Origin: Acetobacteraceae bacterium
Lineage (GTDB): Bacteria; Pseudomonadota; Alphaproteobacteria; Acetobacterales; Acetobacteraceae
Reading direction: 5' to 3'
DNA: 64,000 nt
Assembly (NCBI GenBank): GCA_947455205.1
Contig: CANGNF010000004.1
Coordinates: 95,224 to 159,223, forward strand
The position numbers were made by a program, and so were the translations under genes. Below are positions 48,116 through 56,605 of this stretch, piece after piece (position 1 is the stretch's first letter; every line of letters begins with the position of its first letter). The notes below the pieces were generated by a model that did not search any database, had not been told where the DNA came from, and was given only the letters and a program-made list of their open reading frames with translations.

Positions 48116-50563
48116 TCAGCGCTTCACCGGCACGTTCCAGATCTCCCCGGCATATTCGGCGATGGTCCGGTCGGAGGAGAACCAGCCCATGTTCGCGGTG
48201 TTCAGCACCGCCGCCGTGCCCCAGGCTGCCTTATCGCGCCAGCGCGCATCCACCAGGCGCTGCTCGGCGTAGTAGGCGTCGAAGTCGGCGGCGGCCATGA
48301 ACCAGTCCGGCCCGCGCAGGTCGCCCACCAGGTCGCGGTAGCGGCTGCGGTCATCCGGCGAGAACACGCCGCTCTCGATCGCCTCCAGCACCTCCGCCAG
48401 GCGGGAGGACCGCGCTACCGCATCAGCCCCGTTCAGCCCGGCGGCGCGGCGCTGCGCCACCTGTTCCGTCGTCATGCCGAAGATGTGGATGTTGTCCGGC
48501 CCGACATGCTCCAGCATCTCCACATTGGCGCCGTCCAGCGTGCCGATGGTCAGCGCGCCGTTCAGCCCCAGCTTCATGTTGCCGGTGCCGGAGGCCTCCA
48601 TGCCCGCGGTGCTGATCTGCTCCGACAGGTCGGCCGCCGGCACGATCACCTCGGCCAGGGTGACGTTGTAGTTGGGCAGGAACACCACCTTCAGCAGGTT
48701 CCGCACGGTGGGGTCGCTGTTGACCACCTTGGCCACGTCATGCGCCAGCTTGATGATCAGCTTGGCGCGGTGGTAGCTGGCCGCCGCCTTGCCCGCGAAG
48801 ATCTTGACGCGCGGCACCCAATCCCGCGTCGGCTGGGCGCGGATCGCGTCGTACAGCGCCACCGTCTCCAGCAGGTTCAGCAGCTGGCGCTTGTATTCGT
48901 GGATGCGCTTGATCTGCACGTCGAACATGGCGTTCGGGTCGATGCGGATTTCCAGCTGGTGCTTCACCAGCGCCGCCAGCGCCTGCTTGTTGGCCAGCTT
49001 CACCTTGGCGAAGCGGTCGCGGAACGCGGCATCCTTGGCGAAAGGGCGTAGCGCCACCAGCTGGTCGGCGTCGTCCAGCACCTTCGGCCCTATGGTGTCC
49101 ACCAGCAGCCCGGTCAGCCCGGGATTGGCCTGCTGCAACCAGCGGCGGAAGGTCACGCCATTGGTCTTGTTCACCACCCGGCCCGGCGCCAGCATGTTGA
49201 AGTCGCGGAACACGGTCTGCTTCAGCAGTTCGGTATGCAGCGCCGAGACGCCATTGACCTTGTGCGAGCCGACGAAGGCCAGGTGCCCCATCCGCACGCG
49301 CCGGCCGTGATTCTCCTCGATCAACGACACCGAGGAGAGCAGCCGCCCATCCTCCGGATGCGCCGCGCGCACCCGGTCCAGGTGGTGCGCGTTGATCAGG
49401 TAGATGATCTGCATCTGCCGCGGCAGCAGCCGTTCCATCAGCGGCACCGGCCAGCTTTCCAGCGCCTCCGGCAGCAGCGTGTGGTTGGTGTAGCTGATGC
49501 TGCCCTGGGTGATCGCCCAGGCCTCGTCCCAGGGAATGTCGTGCAGGTCTATGCAGATCCGCATCAGCTCCGCCACGGCGATGGCCGGGTGGGTGTCGTT
49601 CAGCTGGATCGCCACGCGGTCCGGCAGCGAACGCAGGTCGCCATAGACGCGCAGGTGCCGGCGCACCAAATCCTGCAAGGCGGCACTGGCGAAGAAGTAT
49701 TCCTGCCGCAGCCGCAGCTCCTGCCCATTGGGCGATTCGTCGGACGGGTACAGCACCTTGCAGATGCTTTCCTGCCGTACGCGGTCGGCCAGCGCGCCGA
49801 CATGGTCGCCATGGTTGAAGGCGTCCAGCCGCAGCGGGTCCACCGCGCGCGCGCTCCATAGCCGCAGCGTGTTCACATGGCTGCCGCGCCAGCCCACCAC
49901 CGGCGTGTCATAGGCCACCGCCAGCAGCGTCTCGGCGGGTTGCCACACATGTCGGACGCGCAGGTCGCTGACCGGCACCGCCTCCACCGTGCCGCCGAAG
50001 CCGATGCTGTGGGCGATCTCAGGTCGGGCGAACTCCCAGGGGTTGCCGTTGGCCAGCCAGTCCTCGGGGTATTCGCGCTGGCTGCCGTCGCGGATGATCT
50101 GGCGGAACAGCCCGTGTTCGTAGCGGATGCCGTAGCCGAAGGCGGGGATGCCCAAGCTCGCCAGGCTTTCCATGAAGCAGGCCGCCAGCCGGCCCAGGCC
50201 GCCATTGCCCAGCGCGGCGTCGGGCTCGGCCTCGCGCACCGGCTCGAACTCCAGCCCCAGCAGGGCGAAGGCCTCCGCCATGGTCTTGCCCAGGCCGAGA
50301 TTGCTGATGCCATCCCGCAGCAGCCGCCCGATCAGGAATTCCAGGCTCAGGTAGTAGACCTGCTTGCTGCCGGTCTCATACGCCGCGCGGGTGCCGTGCA
50401 GCCAGCGTTCCACGATGTGGTCGCGCACCACCAGCGCGGTGGCCATGAACCAGTCCCGCTCACGCGCGCCTTCCCGGCTCTTGCCCAGGTCGAAGGTCAG
50501 CTTGCGCAGGATCGCGTCGCGCAGTGCTGCGGCATCCAGGTTCAGGGTCACCATCATATCCAC
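48116..50563 (-). CDS. glgP: glycogen phosphorylase
   Basis: The 815-residue GT35 enzyme releases glucose-1-phosphate from glycogen chains. The pyridoxal-phosphate lysine lies in ASGTGNMKLGLNGALTIGT, and DGANVEMLEHVG follows. The N-terminal YYLSLEFLIGRLL block is typical. Two further ATGs lie at residues 3 and 4, so the exact start is open by a few residues. It is the first gene of the operon, so the promoter should lie in 50564-50727. Confidence 0.93.
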   Translation of the reverse strand: MDMMVTLNLDAAALRDAILRKLTFDLGKSREGARERDWFMATALVVRDHIVERWLHGTRAAYETGSKQVYYLSLEFLIGRLLRDGISNLGLGKTMAEAFALLGLEFEPVREAEPDAALGNGGLGRLAACFMESLASLGIPAFGYGIRYEHGLFRQIIRDGSQREYPEDWLANGNPWEFARPEIAHSIGFGGTVEAVPVSDLRVRHVWQPAETLLAVAYDTPVVGWRGSHVNTLRLWSARAVDPLRLDAFNHGDHVGALADRVRQESICKVLYPSDESPNGQELRLRQEYFFASAALQDLVRRHLRVYGDLRSLPDRVAIQLNDTHPAIAVAELMRICIDLHDIPWDEAWAITQGSISYTNHTLLPEALESWPVPLMERLLPRQMQIIYLINAHHLDRVRAAHPEDGRLLSSVSLIEENHGRRVRMGHLAFVGSHKVNGVSALHTELLKQTVFRDFNMLAPGRVVNKTNGVTFRRWLQQANPGLTGLLVDTIGPKVLDDADQLVALRPFAKDAAFRDRFAKVKLANKQALAALVKHQLEIRIDPNAMFDVQIKRIHEYKRQLLNLLETVALYDAIRAQPTRDWVPRVKIFAGKAAASYHRAKLIIKLAHDVAKVVNSDPTVRNLLKVVFLPNYNVTLAEVIVPAADLSEQISTAGMEASGTGNMKLGLNGALTIGTLDGANVEMLEHVGPDNIHIFGMTTEQVAQRRAAGLNGADAVARSSRLAEVLEAIESGVFSPDDRSRYRDLVGDLRGPDWFMAAADFDAYYAEQRLVDARWRDKAAWGTAAVLNTANMGWFSSDRTIAEYAGEIWNVPVKR

Positions 50564-50597
50564 GATCTGCGTTGCCCTTCTCGTCCTGCCGCGCGGT

Positions 50598-50621
50598 CAT
50601 TGCACCTACGCTGCATTGCAC
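50598..50621 (-). promoter_or_regulatory. candidate regulatory direct repeat upstream of glgP
   Basis: CATTGCAC occurs twice in direct orientation, at 50598-50605 and 50614-50621, with start points 16 bp apart. It lies 35-58 nt upstream of the glgP start codon in a locally AT-richer stretch (ACAATAAATCACAT). It could be an activator or repressor site, or part of a promoter; no clear -35/-10 pair was recognised. Confidence 0.25.
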
Positions 50622-50727
50622 AATAAATCACATGCCCGTGTCCGATAGAAGCGGAACCGCCGCCGCGCAGGCGGAATGGCATGCGGCACGCTGCCACGAC
50701 GCCGCTTAATGCCCCGGCAATGGCGCT

Positions 50728-51651
50728 TCAGCCCCGCCCCAGCACCGCGGCGATCTGCCCGCGCAACCAGATCTCCGCGGGGTCCTGGTCCAGCGCCGCC
50801 CGCCAGGCCATCCGCACCACCGATTCCGGCGAGGGGAAGGGCAGCGGGTCCGCCGCCAGGCCGCGTTCGTTGATCCGTTCCATCAGGATATCGGCCAACG
50901 CGTCCGACACGGTGCAGAGCAGGTCGGACCCCACCAGCACCCGCCACAGCAGGCCGAAATCAGGCAGGCCCAGCACCACCTGGCGACTGCGGCCCAGCTT
51001 TTCCAGCGCGGTATCGGCAAATCCCGTCAGGTCGCCGCGCGCGGTGACCAGCACATGCGGCCGGGCGCAGTAGCTTTCCAGGTCCACCGCCGGCGTTGCC
51101 GCGTCCCGCAGCACGCGGAAGCCGCCGCGCCGAAGCACCCGCTGCCGCGCCGTGGCCGGCAGGTCGTCATTCATGAAGCCGACCGCGGTGCCGATCTCGC
51201 CGGAGGCCAGCATGGCCGGGATGGTGGTGAAGTTGGCGCTGCGGATCACCAGGCGGCAATGCGGCGCCGCCTGCCGCAAGCGGGAGAGCAGCGGCATGGC
51301 GGCGATGGCCACGTCGTCGCTCCAGCCCACGCGGAAGGTGCGGGCATCCACGGCGGGGTCGAAGGGCGTGGCGCCATACAGCGTGCCGGCAATGGTCAGC
51401 AGCGCCGGGCCCAGCTCCGCCATCAGCGCCTGGGCGCGCGGCGTCGGCTCCAGCGCGCGGCCGCTGCGGATGAAGAGTTCATCCTTGAAGGTCTCGCGCA
51501 GCCGGGCCAGCGCCGCCGAGGTGGCGGGCTGCGACAGGAACAGCGCCTGGCCGGCGCGGGTGACGCTGCGCTCACGCATCAGCGCCACGAAGACCGGCAG
51601 CAGGTTCAGGTCCAGGCGGCGCAGGCTGCTGTCGTCACTGCGGTGCTGCAT
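50728..51651 (-). CDS. LysR-family transcriptional regulator
   Basis: This is a regulator of about 307 residues. An N-terminal winged helix-turn-helix runs from LRRLDLNLLPVFVALMRERS through LSQPATSAALARLRETFKDE, followed by a periplasmic-binding-like effector domain. The start is uncertain: ATGs at 51651 and 51663 both fit the family and neither has a clear ribosome-binding site. It faces away from the small secreted-protein gene at 51800, a common LysR target arrangement. A perfect 8-bp palindrome TTGGCCAA is at 51698-51705 between them. Confidence 0.85.
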   Translation of the reverse strand: MQHRSDDSSLRRLDLNLLPVFVALMRERSVTRAGQALFLSQPATSAALARLRETFKDELFIRSGRALEPTPRAQALMAELGPALLTIAGTLYGATPFDPAVDARTFRVGWSDDVAIAAMPLLSRLRQAAPHCRLVIRSANFTTIPAMLASGEIGTAVGFMNDDLPATARQRVLRRGGFRVLRDAATPAVDLESYCARPHVLVTARGDLTGFADTALEKLGRSRQVVLGLPDFGLLWRVLVGSDLLCTVSDALADILMERINERGLAADPLPFPSPESVVRMAWRAALDQDPAEIWLRGQIAAVLGRG

Positions 51652-51746
51652 GCGCGGTTGCATCCATGGCGTGGATAAGGGGCATCCATGGCTTGCGTTG
51701 GCCAATGGCGGCAGGCGGGGTCATCTTCCGGGCCAACGGCGCCACT

Positions 51747-51769
51747 GGGAAGGGGATAGGCCCCTTCCC
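51747..51769 (+). other. hairpin in the leader of the small secreted-protein gene
   Basis: A 9-bp inverted repeat (GGGAAGGGG at 51747-51755, CCCCTTCCC at 51761-51769, 5-nt loop ATAGG) ends 30 nt before the start codon. It may stabilise the mRNA, attenuate it, or be a factor site. Confidence 0.4.
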
Positions 51770-51799
51770 CAGGCAGGCGCCACCAAAAGGATACCAGTC

Positions 51800-52066
51800 A
51801 TGGTCCGCAACTTCGCATTCACCGCCCTGATCACCGCCAGCCTGATCGGCGCCGCCGCCCAGGGTGCCAACGCCGCCGAGCCCGGCCAGGTGCTGGTCAA
51901 CCGCAGCCCCGACCAGACCCAGGTCTATGGCGGCAGCAACAACGTCGTCGGCGGCATCCAGCGCAACGCGGATGGCTCGCGCGAGTACCTGGCCCAGCCC
52001 GGCCGGGCGCGCAACACCGCCAACCCGATCGACGCGCTGAACAACAACCTGCACCAGAGCTGGTAG
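51800..52066 (+). CDS. small secreted protein of unknown function
   Basis: The 88-residue protein has a clear signal peptide (about 1-25, FTALITASLIGAAAQGANA) and a mature part of about 62 polar residues, rich in Asn and Gln, with VLVNRSPDQTQVYGGSNNVV. No family was recognised. The start ATG at 51800 has AAAGGA at ideal distance. It is probably periplasmic or exported. It is divergent from the LysR gene, which may control it. Confidence 0.7.
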   Translation: MVRNFAFTALITASLIGAAAQGANAAEPGQVLVNRSPDQTQVYGGSNNVVGGIQRNADGSREYLAQPGRARNTANPIDALNNNLHQSW

Positions 52067-52130
52067 CAGCCGCATTGCCGCCGCCCGCTGCCTGGGCTTT
52101 GCTTACCGCCCAGGCAGCGGAGCGACGGCG

Positions 52131-52880
52131 ATGAGCGTGATGGAATACCCGGCGGGCGGCTTTCGCTTCATCCCCGCCGTCTTCCAATACTCCGCCGGCG
52201 TGGCGGCGCTGCCCGGCTTCCGGCTGGAACGCGCCCGCTTCGCCGACCCGGTGCCGATGGCCGAGGGCTGGCGGCGGATTGCCCGCCACCTCGACCAACT
52301 CTCCCGCCCGCGCGCGGCGTTCTGCGCCTGCGAACTCCGCTCCCCCGCCCCGTTTTCGGAGGCGGGGTTCGAGCAATTCAACCGGGGCTACGCTGCCGTG
52401 CTGCAGGATTGGGGCCTGCTGGAGCTGGGGGAGAACCCGGTGGCCCGCAGCAATGTCTGCCCGGAACTGGCGCCGCCGGCCGAGCCGAGCTTCCACGCCT
52501 TCACCTATGCCGTGCCGGATGTAGCGGCCGCGCCCAGCTTCGTCGTCGCCGGCAGCGGCGAGAGCGTGGAGGGCAAGGGCAGCTACGCCGCGCATACCGT
52601 GGCGCCCGGCGATACCTCCCCGGCCGGGCTGCGCGCCAAGGCCGACTACGTGCTGGGGGAGATGGAGCGGCGCATGGCCGCGCTGGGCTTCGGCTGGGCG
52701 GATACCACGGGCGTGCAGGCCTATACCGTGTTCGACCTGCACCCCTTCCTGGCCGACGAGATCGCCCGCCGCGGCGCCGTCCGCCACGGCCTGACCTGGC
52801 AGTATTGCCGCCCGCCGGTGCGCGGGCTGGACTACGAGATGGACTGCCGCGGCGTCACCGTGGAGCGGGTGCTCACCTGA
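52131..52880 (+). CDS. uncharacterised protein, possibly CnbZ/RidA-like deaminase
   Basis: The 249-residue protein has FEQFNRGYAAVLQDWGLLEL, then NPVARSNVCPELAPP, which recalls the R-x-N motif of RidA-type proteins and the 2-amino-muconate deaminase CnbZ annotation seen on proteins of this kind. I hold this loosely. A C-terminal half with TGVQAYTVFDLHPFLADE is consistent with a second RidA-like fold. It would act on an imine or amino-muconate. Its 3' end overlaps the convergent permease gene by 8 nt. GGAGCG precedes the ATG. Confidence 0.5.
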   Translation: MSVMEYPAGGFRFIPAVFQYSAGVAALPGFRLERARFADPVPMAEGWRRIARHLDQLSRPRAAFCACELRSPAPFSEAGFEQFNRGYAAVLQDWGLLELGENPVARSNVCPELAPPAEPSFHAFTYAVPDVAAAPSFVVAGSGESVEGKGSYAAHTVAPGDTSPAGLRAKADYVLGEMERRMAALGFGWADTTGVQAYTVFDLHPFLADEIARRGAVRHGLTWQYCRPPVRGLDYEMDCRGVTVERVLT

Positions 52881-53820
52881 GCTTCCGCTCCAGCAGCCCG
52901 GCAATGCCGCGCGGCAGGAACAGCATGAACATGACCAGCAGGATGCCGTAGAAGAACGGCGCCGCGCCGGTCAGCTCGGTGCCGAAGAACACCCGCAGCG
53001 ACTCGTCCAGCCCTATCGTCAGCACCGCGCCGATGGTCGGCCCCAGCGGCGCGTACATGCCGCCGGCGATGGCGCCGAACACGATCTGCAGGGAGATGCC
53101 GAGGCCGGAGACGCTTTCCGGGCTCAGGTACATGCGGTACTGCGCGGTCAGCGCCCCCGCCAGCGCCGCCAGCGCGACGGACAGCACCGTGACCTTCAGC
53201 TTCTCCCGCGTCACGCGGATGCCGATGGACGCCGCGGCGTCCTCGTCCTCCGCAATGGCGGCCAGCGCCTTGGAGGACATCGAGCGGTCCAGCAGCCACC
53301 ACACCGCCAGCGCCAGCACCCAGCAGCCCAGCACCAGCCACCAGAAGCCGGCCTTGCTGAACTGCATGGCCCAGAAGCCGTGGTCCAGCGGCACGCGGTT
53401 GGGCGTCATGCCCAGGCTGCCGCCGGTTTCCTCGCGCATCGCCGTCACCAGCAGGCGCACGATCTCCCCGGCCGCCAGGGTGACCAGCGCGAAGTAGTGG
53501 CCGACCACGCGGAGGCGGAAGCAGGGCCAGCCCAGCATCACGCCCGCCAACACCGCGACGATGATGCCGGCGGGAATGCCCAGCCAGGGCGAGACGCCCA
53601 GGTGGTTCCACAGCAGCGCCATGGTGTAGGCCCCGGCGCCGAAGAAGGCACCATGGCCGAAGCTGACCAGGCCGAACCGCCCCATCATGGCCCAGCCGGT
53701 GCCGGCAATGGCGGTCAGCGTGGCGGTGATCAGCAGGTGCAGCACGTAGTCCGGCGGGCCGAACAGCGGGATGGTGGCCAGCGCCGCCAGGGCGATGGCG
53801 AAGGGCAGCGGCCGGCTCAT
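52873..53820 (-). CDS. livM: branched-chain amino acid-type ABC permease (LivM)
   Basis: The 315-residue integral membrane protein has about nine helices and the LivM-type WAMMGRFGLVSFGHGAFFGAGAYT block, and near the end GGMYAPLGPTIGAVLTIG. It would form the translocation pore with LivH. ATG 53820 overlaps the livH stop codon (ATGA). Substrates of such Hi-aff transporters in this group include amino acids, urea and aromatic acids; the true one is not readable. Confidence 0.88.
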   Translation of the reverse strand: MSRPLPFAIALAALATIPLFGPPDYVLHLLITATLTAIAGTGWAMMGRFGLVSFGHGAFFGAGAYTMALLWNHLGVSPWLGIPAGIIVAVLAGVMLGWPCFRLRVVGHYFALVTLAAGEIVRLLVTAMREETGGSLGMTPNRVPLDHGFWAMQFSKAGFWWLVLGCWVLALAVWWLLDRSMSSKALAAIAEDEDAAASIGIRVTREKLKVTVLSVALAALAGALTAQYRMYLSPESVSGLGISLQIVFGAIAGGMYAPLGPTIGAVLTIGLDESLRVFFGTELTGAAPFFYGILLVMFMLFLPRGIAGLLERKLR

Positions 53821-54671
53821 CGTGCGAACAACCCCTGGGGACGGATGAACATCATCAGGATGAAGAAGCCGAAGGCGATGACGTAGGACAGCTCCGTGCT
53901 GCCGTAGAACCCGCCGATGGAGATGATCAGCCCCATCATGAAGGCGGCGATGAAGCCGCCCAGCATGTTCCCCAACCCGCCCATCACGCAGATCATGAAG
54001 GTGATGGGACCGAAGCTGAGGCCGACGAAGGGGTGGACGTCCAGCTGCACCACCAGCAGGCAGGCCGCCAGCCCCGCCAGCGTCCCGCCCACGCCGGACG
54101 CGATCAGGTAGATCCGCTTCGGGTCCACGCCCATCAGCGGCATCACCTCCCGGTCCCGCGCAATGGCGCGGATGGCGGTGCCGACATAGGTGAACTTGAG
54201 GAAGGCCCAAAGGCAGGCCGCGCCCACCAGCGCGGCGCAAAACGCGATCAGCTTGGTGCCACTGATGAAGACGTCGCCCAGCTCCATCGGCGGCATGTCC
54301 ACGCCCAGGCTACGGAAGTCGGTCTTGAACACCAGCGTCGCCGCGCCCTGCAGCACGAACAGCACGCCGCCGGTGGCCAGCACCTGGTTGATCGGCGGTG
54401 CCGTCAGCAGCGGCCGCACCACCAGCCAGTGCAGCGCCAGGCCCAGCCCGGCCACAATGGGCAGGCAGGCCGCGCAGGCCAGCGCCAGGGGCCAGCCGGC
54501 CTGGGTGTAGAGGAACCACACCGCGTACATGCCGATCATGACCAGCTCGGCGTAGCAGAGCCACACCACGTCCACCACGCCGAACACCAGGTTCAGCCCC
54601 AAGGCCGGCAGCGCGAAGACGCCGCCCAGCAGCACGCCGTTCAGCAGTGCTTCCAGAAGAAACGGGTCCAT
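53817..54671 (-). CDS. livH: branched-chain amino acid-type ABC permease (LivH)
   Basis: The 284-residue permease has LLLGGVFALPALGLNLVFGV-like N-terminal helices, TAIRAIARDREVMPLMGVDP as the coupling loop and FIAAFMMGLIISIGGFYGST. It pairs with LivM. It begins 5 nt after the livF stop codon in the same operon. Confidence 0.88.
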   Translation of the reverse strand: MDPFLLEALLNGVLLGGVFALPALGLNLVFGVVDVVWLCYAELVMIGMYAVWFLYTQAGWPLALACAACLPIVAGLGLALHWLVVRPLLTAPPINQVLATGGVLFVLQGAATLVFKTDFRSLGVDMPPMELGDVFISGTKLIAFCAALVGAACLWAFLKFTYVGTAIRAIARDREVMPLMGVDPKRIYLIASGVGGTLAGLAACLLVVQLDVHPFVGLSFGPITFMICVMGGLGNMLGGFIAAFMMGLIISIGGFYGSTELSYVIAFGFFILMMFIRPQGLFAR

Positions 54672-54676
54672 GTTGG

Positions 54677-55414
54677 CTAATGCCCCCCCAGGTAGCTGCG
54701 GCGTATCGCCGGGTCGGCGGCCAGCTCCGCGCTCGGCCCCTCGGCCGCGACGCGCCCGGTTTCCAGCACATAGGCGCGGTCCACCACGCGTAGCACCTGG
54801 GCCACGTTCTGCTCCACGATCAGCACGGTCAGCCCCTCCTGCCGGATGCGGCGCACCAGCTCGAACACCTGCTGCACCACAATCGGCGCCAGCCCCGCGC
54901 TGGGTTCGTCCAGCAGCAGGATCTTCGGCCCCGACATCAGCGCCCGGCCGATGGCGCACATCTGCTGCTCGCCGCCGCTCATGGTCCCGGCCAGCTGGTT
55001 GCGGCGGTCCCGCATGCGCGGGAACAGGCCGTAGACCTTCTCGCAGCGCTCGGCGAAATGCGCCCGCGCCGCGGGGTGGAAGGCGCCGACCTTCAGGTTC
55101 TCCTCCACCGTCAAATGCGGGAACAACCGGCGGTTCTCCGGCACATGGGCAATGCCCAGCGCCGGCAGGTCGTGCGGCGGCACGCGGGCCAGGTCCTGCC
55201 CGCCATAGCGCAGCGTGCCCGCGGTGGGCCGGATCAGGCCTGAGATGACGCGCAGCAACGTGGTCTTGCCGGCGCCATTGGGGCCGACCACGCCGATCGC
55301 CTCGCCCGGCTCCACCCGCAGCGAGACGCCGAACAGCGCCTGGAAATCGCCGTAGCCGGCCTCGATGCCGTCCAGCGTCAGCGCGCCCTGTTCCGTCAAT
55401 TCTCCGGCCTCCAT
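54677..55414 (-). CDS. livF: ABC transporter ATP-binding protein (LivF)
   Basis: The 245-residue ATPase has Walker A GPNGAGKTT, signature MSGGEQQM and Walker B KILLLDEPSAGLAP. This is the LivF type, with PENRRLFPHLTVEENL. ATG 55414 lies inside the 3' end of the preceding small P450-like gene, with a 19-nt overlap. The ATPase pairs with LivG. Confidence 0.9.
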   Translation of the reverse strand: MEAGELTEQGALTLDGIEAGYGDFQALFGVSLRVEPGEAIGVVGPNGAGKTTLLRVISGLIRPTAGTLRYGGQDLARVPPHDLPALGIAHVPENRRLFPHLTVEENLKVGAFHPAARAHFAERCEKVYGLFPRMRDRRNQLAGTMSGGEQQMCAIGRALMSGPKILLLDEPSAGLAPIVVQQVFELVRRIRQEGLTVLIVEQNVAQVLRVVDRAYVLETGRVAAEGPSAELAADPAIRRSYLGGH

Positions 55415-55737
55415 TCGTGCAGCATGAACCACTGCGGCAGGTTCCTCAGGACAATGTCGCTGGCCACGGCATCCAGCGCCTGCCGCATCTGCGGGCGCTT
55501 GCGCTCCAGCTCGGCGCCGGCATCGACACAGGCGGCGCGCACCGTCTCCGGGCTGTTGCAGACGAACAGCCGGCGGCGCAGCACCTTGGTGGTGAAGAAG
55601 TCGGCGTCGAACATCCTGGCCGGCCACTCCGCGATCATGTTGTCGCGGAACCGGCGGATCGTCTCCCGCAGGGGCAGCCGGCCAACCGGGCGGTCCGGAA
55701 AGGGCGGGATGAACTCTCCCACCAGCGGCAATGTCAT
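55396..55737 (-). CDS. short protein resembling a cytochrome P450 N-terminus
   Basis: The 113-residue frame has PLRETIRRFRDNMIAEWP, then LFVCNSPETVRAACVDAG and ELERKRPQMRQALDAV. These match the region before the B-helix in cytochromes P450 (the FVCNxPExVR and ERKxPQMRxAL patterns). The usual catalytic core, I-helix and heme-cysteine loop are absent; it ends with RNLPQWFMLHEWRPEN. It overlaps livG by 4 nt and livF by 19 nt. It may be a relic or a repurposed small protein. Confidence 0.6.
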   Translation of the reverse strand: MTLPLVGEFIPPFPDRPVGRLPLRETIRRFRDNMIAEWPARMFDADFFTTKVLRRRLFVCNSPETVRAACVDAGAELERKRPQMRQALDAVASDIVLRNLPQWFMLHEWRPEN

Positions 55738-56480
55738 GCGGCGCGGGCCTCGGGCGGGCCGAGGTAGACCTCCGCCACCCTGGCGTCTTCCTGTGCCGCG
55801 GCCGGCGTGCCCTGGAAGATCACGGCGCCGTGGTCCAGCACCACGACACGGTCCACCACGCTGAGCAGCACGCCCATGATGTGCTCGACCCACACGATGG
55901 TGATGCCACGCTCGTCGCGGATGCGCTTCAGCATGTCGGCCGCCTGGCGCATCTCCCCGGCGTCCAGCCCGCCCAGCGATTCGTCGGCCAGCAGCAGCTT
56001 GGGCTGCGTCGCCAGGGCGCGGGCCAGCTCCAGCTTCTTCAGCCCGGCGGCGCCCAGCCCATGCACCACCGCATCCGGCCCATCCGGCAACTGCGCCAGG
56101 CGCAGCGCGTCGCGGGCGCGCACCTCCGCTTCCTCGGCCGAGATGCTGCCGCCGGCGCCGTAATGCGCCGCCAGCTTGGCGTTCTCCAGCAGCGACAGCG
56201 TGCGGAACGGCCTGGGTATCTGGAAGGTGCGGCCGATGCCGAGGCGACAGCTCTCATCCGCGGTGCTGCCGGCAATCTCCCGCCCCGCCAGCCGGACGGA
56301 GCCGCTGGTCGGCTTCAGCATGCCGGCGATGCAGTTGAAGGTCGTGCTCTTGCCCGAGCCATTCGGCCCGAGCAGCCCAAGGATCTCGCCGGGTGCCACC
56401 TGGAAGGAGACGGCGTCCACGGCGGTGAAGCCGCCGAACCGCTTGGTCAGCGCCGTCACTTCCAGCAGGGGCTCGGTCAT
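55734..56480 (-). CDS. livG: ABC transporter ATP-binding protein (LivG)
   Basis: The 248-residue ATPase has Walker A GPNGSGKST, an ABC-signature-like AGLKKLELARALA (divergent from LSGGQ) and Walker B KLLLADESLGGLD. The signature LGAAGLKKLE lacks the canonical LSGG core, which is common in some LivG-type proteins. Its start codon lies 3 nt from the MITE-like element; the only ribosome-binding site (AGGAC, 8 nt upstream) is inside that element's terminal repeat. Confidence 0.87.
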   Translation of the reverse strand: MTEPLLEVTALTKRFGGFTAVDAVSFQVAPGEILGLLGPNGSGKSTTFNCIAGMLKPTSGSVRLAGREIAGSTADESCRLGIGRTFQIPRPFRTLSLLENAKLAAHYGAGGSISAEEAEVRARDALRLAQLPDGPDAVVHGLGAAGLKKLELARALATQPKLLLADESLGGLDAGEMRQAADMLKRIRDERGITIVWVEHIMGVLLSVVDRVVVLDHGAVIFQGTPAAAQEDARVAEVYLGPPEARAA

Positions 56481-56483
56481 TGG

Positions 56484-56605
56484 CTAGTGTCCTGCTTCCA
56501 TAGTCCTGCGGCCTTCGAAATCCGGCCACCAGCGATTGTTTTGAGTGGCCTGCTTTTCCGCTGGCTTCGTGGGTGAACCCACGAAGCCAGCGGGCAGGAC
56601 ACTAG
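56484..56605. mobile_element. MITE-like palindromic element between livJ-type gene and livG
   Basis: This 122-bp segment is bounded by perfect 12-bp inverted repeats (CTAGTGTCCTGC at 56484-56495, GCAGGACACTAG at 56594-56605). Inside lies a perfect 17-bp hairpin (56558-56574 with 56577-56593, 2-nt loop) and a smaller GGCCAC/GTGGCC pair. It contains no gene. One end provides the TAG stop of the binding-protein gene and the other provides the AGGA before livG. Flanking target duplications were not clear. Confidence 0.65.
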
